Shown piece by piece: positions 1 to 5,902 of a stretch of DNA of 5,971 nt. The position numbers were made by a program, and so were the translations under genes. The stretch comes from Alphaproteobacteria bacterium (GTDB lineage Bacteria; Pseudomonadota; Alphaproteobacteria; Rhizobiales; Beijerinckiaceae): positions 1 to 5,971 of the forward strand of contig RFXE01000114.1 in the NCBI GenBank assembly GCA_009921785.1, written 5' to 3'. The first letter of the stretch is position 1; the number at the start of each line of letters is the position of its first letter. Below the pieces are notes generated by a model. That model was not told the origin of the DNA and did no database searches. It worked only from the letters and a program-made list of their open reading frames with translations.

Positions 1-1
1 A

Positions 2-1012
2 ACATTGAAGCGCGTTGTCTATGGGCAGGATCAAGCGATCTCGGCACTGACTTCTGCAATCAAATTGGCGCGTGCCGGTTTGCGTGATCCCGAAAAGCCG
101 ATTGGCTGTTATCTTTTTGCGGGTCCAACCGGTGTGGGTAAAACCGAAGTGGCGCGTCAACTTGCCTCGTCATTGGGTGTCGAAATCAAGCGTTTCGACA
201 TGTCCGAATATATGGAGCGTCATGCGATTTCACGTTTGATTGGCGCGCCTCCCGGTTATGTTGGCTTTGATCAAGGTGGCCTTTTGACCGATGCCGTTGA
301 TCAGCATCCGCATTGTGTCTTGTTGCTAGATGAAATCGAAAAGGCGCATCCGGATCTCTTCAATATTCTTTTGCAGGTCATGGATCACGGCAAGCTCACC
401 GATCATCATGGCAAGACGGTTGATTTTCGTAATGTGATCCTGATTATGACAACGAATGCCGGGGCTGCCGATCTCGCCAAAGCTGCATTTGGATTTACGA
501 GAACAAAACGCGAGGGTGATGATCAGGAAGCGATCAATCGTCTCTTTGCGCCCGAGTTCCGCAATCGTCTCGATCAAATTATTTCCTTCGCACAACTGCC
601 GAAAGAAGTGGTTGGCAAAGTGGTCGACAAATTCGTATTGCAGCTTGAAGCACAATTGGCTGATCGCAATGTCACGATTGAATTGTCAGATGAGGCACGA
701 GTCTGGCTCGTCGATCATGGTTATGATGAAACCATGGGCGCGCGGCCGATGGCACGTCTCATTCAATCCGCCATCAAACAACCGCTTGCCGATGAATTGC
801 TGTTCGGCAAATTGAAGCAGGGCGGTGGCGTTCGTGTCGTTGTTGAGGGCGAAGAGAAAGATAAGAAGCTTGGCTTTGTTTATCTCGAAGGCCCAGTGAC
901 CCCGAAACCCGAAAAAGCGGTTGCGGATGCGAAAGCCAAAACCGGCAAGAAGTCACCGTCCCGTAAAGTGGTCGCTAAACCTGTGCGCTCTGTGCCAAAG
1001 GTCCCGCTTTGA
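2..1012 (+). CDS. clpA: ATP-dependent Clp protease ATP-binding subunit ClpA, 3' part (second AAA+ domain)
   Basis: ClpA is the hexameric AAA+ unfoldase that feeds substrates, including N-degron proteins delivered by ClpS, into the ClpP peptidase in the cytoplasm. The reading frame is open at the left edge, so the N-terminal domain and first AAA+ module lie outside; the TTG at base 5 is an internal leucine codon, not a start. Counting from that codon, I see Walker A GPTGVGKT (40-47), pore loop GYVG (84-87), Walker B CVLLLDE (104-110), sensor-1 TTNAG (149-153), the arginine-finger region FRNRLD (185-190) and sensor-2 GARPMAR. An FGF tripeptide (162-164) sits where the IGL/IGF loop that docks on ClpP is expected, which supports ClpA over ClpB. 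Residues after about 293 form a basic, Lys/Pro/Ala/Val-rich tail of some 40 residues that E. coli ClpA lacks. The TGA stop is followed after 31 nt by a small membrane-protein gene. Confidence 0.97.
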   Translation, partial: TLKRVVYGQDQAISALTSAIKLARAGLRDPEKPIGCYLFAGPTGVGKTEVARQLASSLGVEIKRFDMSEYMERHAISRLIGAPPGYVGFDQGGLLTDAVDQHPHCVLLLDEIEKAHPDLFNILLQVMDHGKLTDHHGKTVDFRNVILIMTTNAGAADLAKAAFGFTRTKREGDDQEAINRLFAPEFRNRLDQIISFAQLPKEVVGKVVDKFVLQLEAQLADRNVTIELSDEARVWLVDHGYDETMGARPMARLIQSAIKQPLADELLFGKLKQGGGVRVVVEGEEKDKKLGFVYLEGPVTPKPEKAVADAKAKTGKKSPSRKVVAKPVRSVPKVPL

Positions 1013-1026
1013 TTTGACCTTTGTGT

Positions 1027-1034
1027 AAGAGGAG
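1027..1034 (+). promoter_or_regulatory. Ribosome binding site of the 57-residue protein
   Basis: AAGAGGAG is a near-perfect Shine-Dalgarno sequence and ends 9 nt before the GTG at 1044. It is the main reason to choose that GTG rather than the in-frame ATG at 1068, and to believe the small gene is translated. Confidence 0.65.
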
Positions 1035-1043
1035 TGTTCACCG

Positions 1044-1217
1044 GTGAGAACAAGCCGACAACGCCGTATGGATCGTTATCGTGCGCGGTTGCGTTATGAG
1101 AATGCTGTCGCGTGGCTTGTTGTTCCGGCGACGCTCGTCGCTCTTCTTTATGGTGCGATGATGATTTGGAAACAGGTAGCCGATACGCCACTTGCCCGCA
1201 TGATCACCGGTCAGTGA
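1044..1217 (+). CDS. Small single-pass membrane protein, hypothetical (57 aa)
   Basis: I do not recognise this protein as a named family. A GTG start with a strong upstream Shine-Dalgarno opens a 57-codon frame ending in TGA. Residues 2-18 are strongly basic, with eight arginines. Residues about 21-42 form one hydrophobic helix (AVAWLVVPATLVALLYGAMM), followed by a short polar tail. By the positive-inside rule the arginine-rich end should stay in the cytoplasm. There is no signal-peptidase site or lipobox, so a membrane-anchored protein is more likely than a secreted one. It lies 31 nt behind clpA on the same strand with no terminator between, so it is probably cotranscribed with clpA. Its stop is only 5 nt from the end of the convergent HIT gene. 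The evidence for it being a gene is the ribosome binding site, the coherent membrane-protein composition and the snug fit into the gap; homology is untested. Confidence 0.65.
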   Translation: MRTSRQRRMDRYRARLRYENAVAWLVVPATLVALLYGAMMIWKQVADTPLARMITGQ

Positions 1218-1222
1218 TGTCT

Positions 1223-1645
1223 TTATGAACTTATCGCGGATCGGATTTTTTCAGCATTCGCTTTGATGATTTCAGATTTTTCCATTTGGCCGGAATGGGC
1301 CTTGAGCGGCACGCCGTCTTTGCGCGGTAGAATGTGGACATGGAGATGGAAAACGGTTTGCCCCGCAGCCGCTCCATTAAATTGCATGATTGTTACGCCG
1401 TCTGCTTGCATGCCATCTTGCGCCGCGCGTGCAATTTTTTGAACCGTTGAAAAAAGCGAAGCGAAGACCTGCGGGTCAGCGTCCATCAAACCGGTCGAGG
1501 GATTTTTAGGAATCACGAGGCAATGGCCATCGGCTTGCGGCATGATATCCATGAATGCGAGCGTATGGTCATCTTCATAAAGTTTTTCACACGGCATTTC
1601 ACCACGTAGAATTTTCGCAAAAATATTATTTTGATCATAAATCAT
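1223..1645 (-). CDS. HIT-family (histidine triad) nucleotide-binding hydrolase, HINT-like
   Basis: HIT proteins of the HINT/PKCI branch are small dimeric cytoplasmic enzymes that hydrolyse nucleoside phosphoramidates or related AMP-linked compounds; the physiological substrate is usually unknown. The catalytic histidine triad is seen as HLHVHI at residues 100-105 of the 140-aa form. The N-terminal block NNIFAKILRGEMPCEKLYEDD and the LVIPK segment are typical of the family. The frame could open at 1678 or 1654, but the ATG at 1645 fits best: it has AAAGGG 9 nt upstream and gives the usual family start (MIYDQNNIF). It overlaps the end of the FemAB-like gene upstream by 11 nt, so translation is probably coupled, and it is the last gene of the minus-strand cluster. 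Family assignment is sure; substrate and exact start are inference. Confidence 0.93.
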   Translation of the reverse strand: MIYDQNNIFAKILRGEMPCEKLYEDDHTLAFMDIMPQADGHCLVIPKNPSTGLMDADPQVFASLFSTVQKIARAAQDGMQADGVTIMQFNGAAAGQTVFHLHVHILPRKDGVPLKAHSGQMEKSEIIKANAEKIRSAISS

Positions 1646-2855
1646 CGTCGTCATCCCTTTGCGAATTTTGATCGGCATTATTGAATTGTGAATGTTTGCG
1701 GAAAGGCAAGTGTTCGGTCAAGACACCGCCAAGACGTTCAACATAAGCACGTTCTTCTTCGAGATAATTTGCCACCGCTTCATGAAGACCGGGATCGCGC
1801 AAAAAATGCGCCGATCTCATAATGACCGGGCGATAGCCGCGCGCGAGCTTATGTTCGCCTTGCGCCCCAGCCTCAACGGAAGTGAGTTTATGGGCAATCG
1901 CAAAATCCATGGCTTGATAGTAACAGGTTTCGAAATGCAAAAAAGGATGATGTTCAATCGCGCCCCAATTGCGCCCATAGAGTGTTTTTGAGCCGATAAA
2001 ATTAATCGCGCCAGCGATATAGCGTCCAGCGCGCTTGGCCATGATCAACACGATCTTATTGGCCATGCTTTCACCGATCATCGAGAAAAATTCGCGCGTG
2101 AGATAGGGGCTTCCCCATTTACGCGATCCCGTGTCGATATAAAACTCAAAGAAAGAATCCCAATGATGTTCTTTGAGATCGGATCCGGTGATCCATTCCA
2201 TACTGATTCCGGCGCTCAACGCATCGCGTCTTTCGCGCCTGATCGATTTTCTTTTTCGTGAGGAGAGGCTCGCCAAGAAATCGTCAAAGGACTCGTAACT
2301 GTCGTTTAACCAATGAAATTGTTGATCTAATCTTTCGAGATAGGCGTTCTCAGAAAAGACTGTGAGATCGTCTTCGGTAACGAATGTAGCGTGTACAGAC
2401 GAAGCGCCGGTTTTCGTTGCAACTGATTTCAATGCTTTGGCGAGTTCAAATTTCAATTCTAATTGATGATCGGAGGGCGCAACCAAAAGCCGCGGGCCTG
2501 TTACGGGCGTGAAGGGCACAGAGACTTGTAGCTTGGGATAATAATTACCGCCGATACGGCGATAGGCGTCAGCCCACGCATGGTCAAAAACATATTCGCC
2601 GCGTGAATGGCTTTTGAGATAAGCGGGAACAGCCCCCATCAATTCATTCTTATCATTATGCATCAAGAGATGCGCGCCACCCCAGCCTGTTTCGGCTACA
2701 GCTGATTGAGATTCTTCAAGCGCCAAGAGAAAGGCATGGCGAAGAAAGGGATTATCGGTTTCGCCTTTTTCGTCAGGCGTTCCTCTCGCGCACCGATCCC
2801 AGGACGCAGCATCAATCTCTTTGAGACTTTGCGCCAGTGTGATCGTCAGAGCCAT
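1635..2855 (-). CDS. FemAB-like / DUF482 GNAT-fold protein (PF04339 type)
   Basis: This 406-residue cytoplasmic protein matches the FemAB-like (DUF482) family, a GNAT-fold group related to enzymes that add amino acids to peptidoglycan bridges. The true substrate in alphaproteobacteria is not established. Family blocks seen are NPFLRHAFLLALE (35-47), DHAWADAYRRIGGNYYPKLQ (91-110), the basic SSRKRKSIRRERR (198-210), GRNWGA (294-299) and an HFETCYYQAMDFAI block (307-320) followed by VEAGAQGEHKLARGYRP (327-343). No signal peptide or membrane segment is visible. The ATG at 2855 has no clear Shine-Dalgarno, but it lies 17 nt after the phosphodiesterase stop, so reinitiation is likely. The recognisable family sequence ends near PFRK (384-387). 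A further 19 residues, ending in five aspartates, read into the start of the HIT gene, giving an 11-nt overlap with the preferred HIT start. Confidence 0.92.
   Translation of the reverse strand: MALTITLAQSLKEIDAASWDRCARGTPDEKGETDNPFLRHAFLLALEESQSAVAETGWGGAHLLMHNDKNELMGAVPAYLKSHSRGEYVFDHAWADAYRRIGGNYYPKLQVSVPFTPVTGPRLLVAPSDHQLELKFELAKALKSVATKTGASSVHATFVTEDDLTVFSENAYLERLDQQFHWLNDSYESFDDFLASLSSRKRKSIRRERRDALSAGISMEWITGSDLKEHHWDSFFEFYIDTGSRKWGSPYLTREFFSMIGESMANKIVLIMAKRAGRYIAGAINFIGSKTLYGRNWGAIEHHPFLHFETCYYQAMDFAIAHKLTSVEAGAQGEHKLARGYRPVIMRSAHFLRDPGLHEAVANYLEEERAYVERLGGVLTEHLPFRKHSQFNNADQNSQRDDDDDL
1655..1660 (-). promoter_or_regulatory. Ribosome binding site deciding the HIT gene start
   Basis: AAAGGG on the minus strand ends 9 nt before the ATG at 1645 but directly abuts the ATG at 1654. 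It therefore supports the 1645 start. The site lies inside the coding sequence of the upstream FemAB-like gene. Confidence 0.55.
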
Positions 2856-2872
2856 GTTTTGATCCGAAGATG

Positions 2873-3619
2873 TCAGGGACTAAATCCTTCGAATACGATT
2901 TGATCAGCATAGCGACGCGCTTTTTCAAACTGATCAGCGGTGCGCACGGTCCACGTCATCACCGGCAACCCAAATTGTTCACGAATCATTTGCGGGGAAG
3001 CGTGATCAACGTCCTTGATATACCAGGACAGAAAATCAGGCTTCATAGCGTTGAAGGTTTTAAGCGATGCAAAATCATGTTTTTGCTGTGCGGAGAGAAA
3101 ATCCCATTCGGAATCATCATAGATACTCTCACCGATAAATCCGCGCGGACGTTCGGGAGCGAGATGAACCATCGCTTCAACCATGATCGGATCGAAGCTT
3201 TTTAGCGCTACCGGACCTTGATAGGATTTAAGAATCTCTGCCACGCCACGCACGGCGTCAATTGATCCGTCAAAGCGGCTCTTGATCTCGCAAATAAGCG
3301 GCACGCGTCCGGAGAGCGTATCAAGAAATTCACGCAATGTCGGAATGCGATCCTCTGTATCTTTTAGCGTCAAAGATGCAATTTCTCGGGCTGAATGTTT
3401 TTTAAAATCACCCGATGATGTCGTTAGACGATCAAGGTGATCATCATGAAAAACAAACACCTCACCATCGCTTGAAAGCTGCACATCACATTCGATGGCA
3501 AAGCCTTTTTCAATCGCAGCGCGCGCGGCAGAGAGCGTATTCTCAATAAGTCCTGCGGCGCGATCATGAAGCCCGCGATGGGCAATCGGCTTTGCGGTCA
3601 ACCAATGCGGTGCGGCCAT
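2873..3619 (-). CDS. Glycerophosphodiester phosphodiesterase family protein
   Basis: The family hydrolyses glycerophosphodiesters from phospholipid breakdown to sn-glycerol 3-phosphate and an alcohol, using a metal ion. The 248-residue length fits a minimal TIM-barrel GDPD. Catalytic motifs are in order: AHRG (13-16, with His14 and Arg15), ENT (26-28), ECDV (43-46), FHDD (57-60, with His58 as the second catalytic histidine) and CEIK (110-113). There is no signal peptide, so it resembles cytoplasmic UgpQ more than periplasmic GlpQ; substrate range is inferred only. The start ATG overlaps the RidA stop by one base (TAATG), which indicates translational coupling, and there is no strong ribosome binding site of its own. 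The next gene starts 17 nt after its TGA. Confidence 0.95.
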   Translation of the reverse strand: MAAPHWLTAKPIAHRGLHDRAAGLIENTLSAARAAIEKGFAIECDVQLSSDGEVFVFHDDHLDRLTTSSGDFKKHSAREIASLTLKDTEDRIPTLREFLDTLSGRVPLICEIKSRFDGSIDAVRGVAEILKSYQGPVALKSFDPIMVEAMVHLAPERPRGFIGESIYDDSEWDFLSAQQKHDFASLKTFNAMKPDFLSWYIKDVDHASPQMIREQFGLPVMTWTVRTADQFEKARRYADQIVFEGFSP

Positions 3620-4083
3620 TATGCGATCTCGAAAACGGCTTCCACCTCAACGGCGGCATCAAGCGGCAATTGTGCCACGCCGATTGTCGTGCGGGCATGG
3701 CGGCCCTTGTCGCCGAGCGCGAGCACCATCAGATCAGATGCGCCATTCATCACCTGCGGCAAGGGTCCGAAATCAGGAGTGGCATTGATGAAACCACCAA
3801 GCCGCACACAACGTTTAATACGATCAAGGTCACCCAATGCGGTTTTGGCTTGGGCGAGAAGATTGATGGCGCAAAGGCGCGCGGCTTCTTGTCCGGCTTC
3901 AATCGAGATCGCGGCACCGAGCTTGCCTTTGTGAGCAGGCTGAACAGTACCGTTCTGGAGGCAGAGTTGGCCCGAAATGAAGAGAAGGGATCCGGTAATG
4001 ACCGCAGGAACATAATTGGCGACAGGCGCTGCCGCTTCCGGTAGCCTGATGCCGTGGGATGCCAGAGTGGATTCGACGCTCAT
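3619..4083 (-). CDS. RidA family protein (YjgF/YER057c/UK114)
   Basis: RidA-type proteins are trimeric cytoplasmic enzymes. The archetype hydrolyses reactive enamine/imine intermediates made by pyridoxal-phosphate enzymes. This 154-residue protein belongs to the longer branch with an N-terminal extension (LASHGIRLPEAAAPVANYVPAV) rather than the ~128-residue E. coli type. Family blocks seen are LLFISGQL, GGFINATPDF and NGASDLMVLALGDKGRHART. The substrate-binding arginine of the archetype (Arg105 in E. coli RidA) appears to be kept as Arg131 in HART, and the acidic residue near the C-terminus is kept within VEVEAV (Glu148). Deaminase activity is therefore possible but not proven for this branch. 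The ATG at 4083 is chosen over the upstream extension to 4137 because GGAG sits 7 nt before it. It is the first gene of the minus-strand cluster and is divergent from eipB. Confidence 0.93.
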   Translation of the reverse strand: MSVESTLASHGIRLPEAAAPVANYVPAVITGSLLFISGQLCLQNGTVQPAHKGKLGAAISIEAGQEAARLCAINLLAQAKTALGDLDRIKRCVRLGGFINATPDFGPLPQVMNGASDLMVLALGDKGRHARTTIGVAQLPLDAAVEVEAVFEIA

Positions 4084-4151
4084 AGTGTATCTCCGGATGT
4101 TAGTGTGCTGTTCTGATCTTTGGTTTCGCGCGCTCACTTAAGAAGAGCAAG
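4084..4151 (+). promoter_or_regulatory. Divergent intergenic region between the RidA-family gene and eipB
   Basis: These 68 bases must carry, or overlap, the promoters of both the minus-strand cluster and eipB. Apart from the two ribosome binding sites I cannot pick out a convincing -35/-10 pair or operator palindrome on either strand; promoter elements may extend into the 5' ends of the flanking genes. The strand given is that of eipB. Confidence 0.4.
4091..4094 (-). promoter_or_regulatory. Ribosome binding site of the RidA-family gene
   Basis: GGAG on the minus strand, within CCGGAGAT, ends 7 nt before the ATG at 4083. This fixes the start there instead of at an upstream in-frame codon at 4137. 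Confidence 0.65.
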
Positions 4152-5009
4152 ATGAAAAAATACAATCACACACGCGTCATAGGGCCTCGGTCTAAAGGTC
4201 TCTTCTTCGGAGCCTGCTTTTTGGCCGTGGTTTTGGGGGGACACTTCGCTGAGGCTGCCCCGACGGTGCTTGCGCCGCATCGCGCGGTTTATGATCTCGT
4301 CCTTGATCGTGTCCAAGGCTCGGCGGGTATTGATTCTGCACAAGGGCGCATCGTTTTCGAATTGGAAAGCGGGCCCTGCGCGGGCGTCGTGCAAACCTTC
4401 CGCCAGCTTGTCGTGCTTGCGGGCGGTGAGACAGGCACCCGGGTTGTTGATAGTCAATCCATGACCACTGAAGAGCCCGACGGAAAGACAATGCGCTTTT
4501 CGGTGTTGAACCGGGTGGGCAGCGCACCCGCTGTTCAAACATCGGGCGTAGCGACGCGCAAAGATGCAGGTATCGATGTGCGTCTCTCATCACCCATCAA
4601 ATCTGTTTTGTCATTTCCTGCATCGACGCTTTATCCGGGCGAACATTATCGCGCGCTAATTGATGCCGCGAAAGCGGGCAAAACAATCTCGTCCCTGCAA
4701 GTTTATGATGGTGCGGATGAAGGCCAATCAGCGCCTGAAACCTTTGCCGTTATTGGTAAGTCACGCGCACCTGCTGGTGATGACAAGGCCCTTCTCGAAA
4801 AAGCCGGCATGCGCGTTACAGAGGCTTGGCCGGTCGAGATTTCATATTTCGAGGCGGGTAAACACCCGGTCGATGAACCGACTTATCGTGTGTCGATGGA
4901 TCTTCTGGATAACGGCGTTTCAGCTGCCATAAGACTGGATTATCTGAGTTTCAGTTTGAAGGGGCAGCTCGTAGCGCTAGAGTCAAAAGCCGAGACGCCT
5001 TGTCCGTAA
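4152..5009 (+). CDS. eipB: Cell envelope integrity protein EipB (DUF1849 family)
   Basis: EipB is a periplasmic beta-spiral protein described in Brucella, where it supports resistance to envelope stress; the DUF1849 family is widespread in Hyphomicrobiales. This copy has 285 residues, close to the Brucella protein. A signal peptide is evident: basic start (1-15), hydrophobic core GLFFGACFLAVVLGG (16-30) and a likely cleavage after an AEA near residue 35. The mature part opens with the family block VLAPHRAVYDLVL (39-51), then GRIVFELESGPC. Two cysteines remain in the mature protein, Cys76 and Cys284 (second to last residue), matching the conserved family disulfide between an N-terminal and a C-terminal cysteine. 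AAGAAGAG ends 4 nt before the ATG. The gene is divergent from the RidA-family gene and ends 10 nt from the convergent DUF3572 gene. Function is transferred from the family. Confidence 0.93.
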   Translation: MKKYNHTRVIGPRSKGLFFGACFLAVVLGGHFAEAAPTVLAPHRAVYDLVLDRVQGSAGIDSAQGRIVFELESGPCAGVVQTFRQLVVLAGGETGTRVVDSQSMTTEEPDGKTMRFSVLNRVGSAPAVQTSGVATRKDAGIDVRLSSPIKSVLSFPASTLYPGEHYRALIDAAKAGKTISSLQVYDGADEGQSAPETFAVIGKSRAPAGDDKALLEKAGMRVTEAWPVEISYFEAGKHPVDEPTYRVSMDLLDNGVSAAIRLDYLSFSLKGQLVALESKAETPCP

Positions 5010-5019
5010 CGGGCAAAAC

Positions 5020-5313
5020 TCAATAGGCCTCATGCGCGGGATCAACCGCTCTTTGCAGCTTGCCGTGCGCGGCCACGATCACCTCTGGCCTTAGATTTTC
5101 GGACGCGGCAAAGGCCAAGAGGAGCGGCTCATCCGCCATCAGGAAATCGAGGACGGCTAAGAGGAAGCGCTTATCTTGGGCAGAAGCGCGTATATCGCCC
5201 GGGTCGATGCCAGTGAGCTCCATAAAGCGCGAGAGGGTCTCCGTCTCCGAAGCAATAAAGAGAAGCGCGGTGATCGCGAGGCCTTCAGAATCATGCGGGG
5301 CGGAGCTTTTCAT
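5020..5313 (-). CDS. DUF3572 domain-containing protein
   Basis: This 97-residue, mostly helical, acidic protein matches the alphaproteobacterial DUF3572 family, which has no known function. Typical features are AITALLFIASETETLSRFMELTGIDPGDIR (about 13-42) followed by RFLLAVLDFLMADEPLLLAFAA (about 48-69), then a helical end. There is no signal peptide or membrane segment, so it should be cytoplasmic. The frame is open back to a TTG at 5379, but the ATG at 5313 gives the usual family length and N-terminus. The only Shine-Dalgarno-like AGGG lies 13 nt upstream of it, rather far, so the start is probable and not certain. It is divergent from divK, an arrangement that may be conserved, and convergent with eipB with 10 nt between stops. 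No catalytic motif is visible. Confidence 0.88.
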   Translation of the reverse strand: MKSSAPHDSEGLAITALLFIASETETLSRFMELTGIDPGDIRASAQDKRFLLAVLDFLMADEPLLLAFAASENLRPEVIVAAHGKLQRAVDPAHEAY

Positions 5314-5344
5314 CGGTTTAATACGTCCCTGTGGTGCCGTGCAT

Positions 5345-5374
5345 TTGCCGACTCGGCCTTTCCTCGCGTTTAAT
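5345..5374 (+). promoter_or_regulatory. Candidate sigma-70-type promoter for divK
   Basis: TTGCCG (5345-5350) and TTTAAT (5369-5374) are separated by 18 nt and resemble -35 and -10 elements. A transcript would start near 5381 and have a leader of about 32 nt before the divK ATG. The match is moderate and found by eye. It lies in the 99-nt divergent region between the DUF3572 gene and divK, which must serve both. Confidence 0.35.
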
Positions 5375-5412
5375 AGCAAGAATTCAGGGGTTTGCGCAGG
5401 AACAATACGTCA

Positions 5413-5787
5413 ATGGCCAAGACGGTTCTCATCGTCGAAGATAATGAGCTCAATATGAAGCTCTTCACCGATTTGCTCGAAGCGCATGGCTATCAGGTTG
5501 TGTCCACCGCCAGCGGCACCGAGGCTATGGAGCTTGCCCGCGCTCACAATCCGTCATTGGTGCTGATGGACATCCAGTTACCGGAAGTGTCGGGCGAAGT
5601 GATCATCCAATGGATGAAAGCGGATGAAGAATTAAAAGCCATTCCTATCGTCGCCGTCACTGCTTTTGCGATGAAGGGTGATGAGGAACGTATCCGTTCG
5701 AAAGGCTGCGAGGCCTATCTTTCAAAGCCCATTTCAATTGGAAAATTCATCGAAACCGTGAAGGCTTATGCCGGTCCGGCCTCGTAA
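5413..5787 (+). CDS. divK: Cell-cycle response regulator DivK
   Basis: DivK is a stand-alone receiver domain that, once phosphorylated, controls the DivL-CckA-CtrA pathway and binds the PleC and DivJ kinases at the cell poles. The 124-residue protein is almost entirely receiver domain. It shows the acidic pair Glu9/Asp10 (VEDNELNMKLF), the phospho-acceptor Asp53 in LVLMDIQLPE, the switch Thr83 in VAVTAFAMKG and the conserved Lys105 in SKPI. Asp53 falls at the same number as in Caulobacter DivK. The block ELNMKLFTDLLEAHGY near the N-terminus is characteristic of DivK. The ATG at 5413 gives the standard start (MAKTVLIVEDN); a TTG at 5392 would add seven atypical residues. An AGGA lies 11 nt upstream. 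No output domain follows, and no pleD gene lies directly behind; the next gene is rpmG on the other strand. Confidence 0.96.
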   Translation: MAKTVLIVEDNELNMKLFTDLLEAHGYQVVSTASGTEAMELARAHNPSLVLMDIQLPEVSGEVIIQWMKADEELKAIPIVAVTAFAMKGDEERIRSKGCEAYLSKPISIGKFIETVKAYAGPAS

Positions 5788-5847
5788 CGCGCGCCGTTTT
5801 ATTGTTCAATTTTTATCTGAATGAACAGATTCAACACATTGAGTTCT

Positions 5848-5878
5848 AAAAACAAAAAAGCCGCCCGAAGGCGGCTTT
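5848..5878 (-). terminator. Intrinsic terminator of rpmG, possibly bidirectional
   Basis: Bases 5860-5865 (GCCGCC) pair perfectly with 5870-5875 (GGCGGC) around the tetraloop CGAA. The stem can be extended by three A-T pairs. On the minus strand the hairpin is followed by six T, a G and five T, a textbook terminator 25-30 nt after the rpmG stop. On the plus strand only TTT follows, so it could stop divK transcription less efficiently. Confidence 0.9.
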
Positions 5879-5902
5879 CGCACGAGATCAATCAAGCCAG
5901 TG

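Noticed and set aside
5..7. TTG as a start codon for a 335-residue protein
   Set aside because: The frame is open to the window edge and the alignment to ClpA continues upstream, so this is an internal leucine codon of a truncated gene.
880..1191. 103-codon minus-strand open frame over the end of clpA and the small gene
   Set aside because: Its composition is not protein-like (Ser/His/Arg-rich without coherent hydrophobic pattern), and it runs antisense to clpA and to the better supported small gene.
4084..4137. Upstream extension of the RidA-family protein to 172 residues
   Set aside because: The extra 18 residues are polar and unlike the family, and GGAG is correctly spaced only for the ATG at 4083.
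4134..4538. 134-codon minus-strand open frame inside eipB
   Set aside because: Another antisense shadow with cysteine- and histidine-rich, non-conserved composition.
4192..4593. 133-codon minus-strand open frame inside eipB
   Set aside because: Arginine- and proline-rich shadow of a gene with clear family identity and a signal peptide; no ribosome binding site noted.
5369..5384. Possible CtrA box (TTAA-N7-TTAA) upstream of divK
   Set aside because: TTAA at 5370-5373 is followed after 7 nt by AATT, not TTAA, so only half of the consensus is present.
5803..5830. Possible hairpins behind divK (TGTTCA with TGAACA; ATCTG with CAGAT)
   Set aside because: Both stems are only 5-6 A/T-rich pairs, mutually exclusive, and have no following T-tract. 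The hairpin at 5860-5875 is far stronger.
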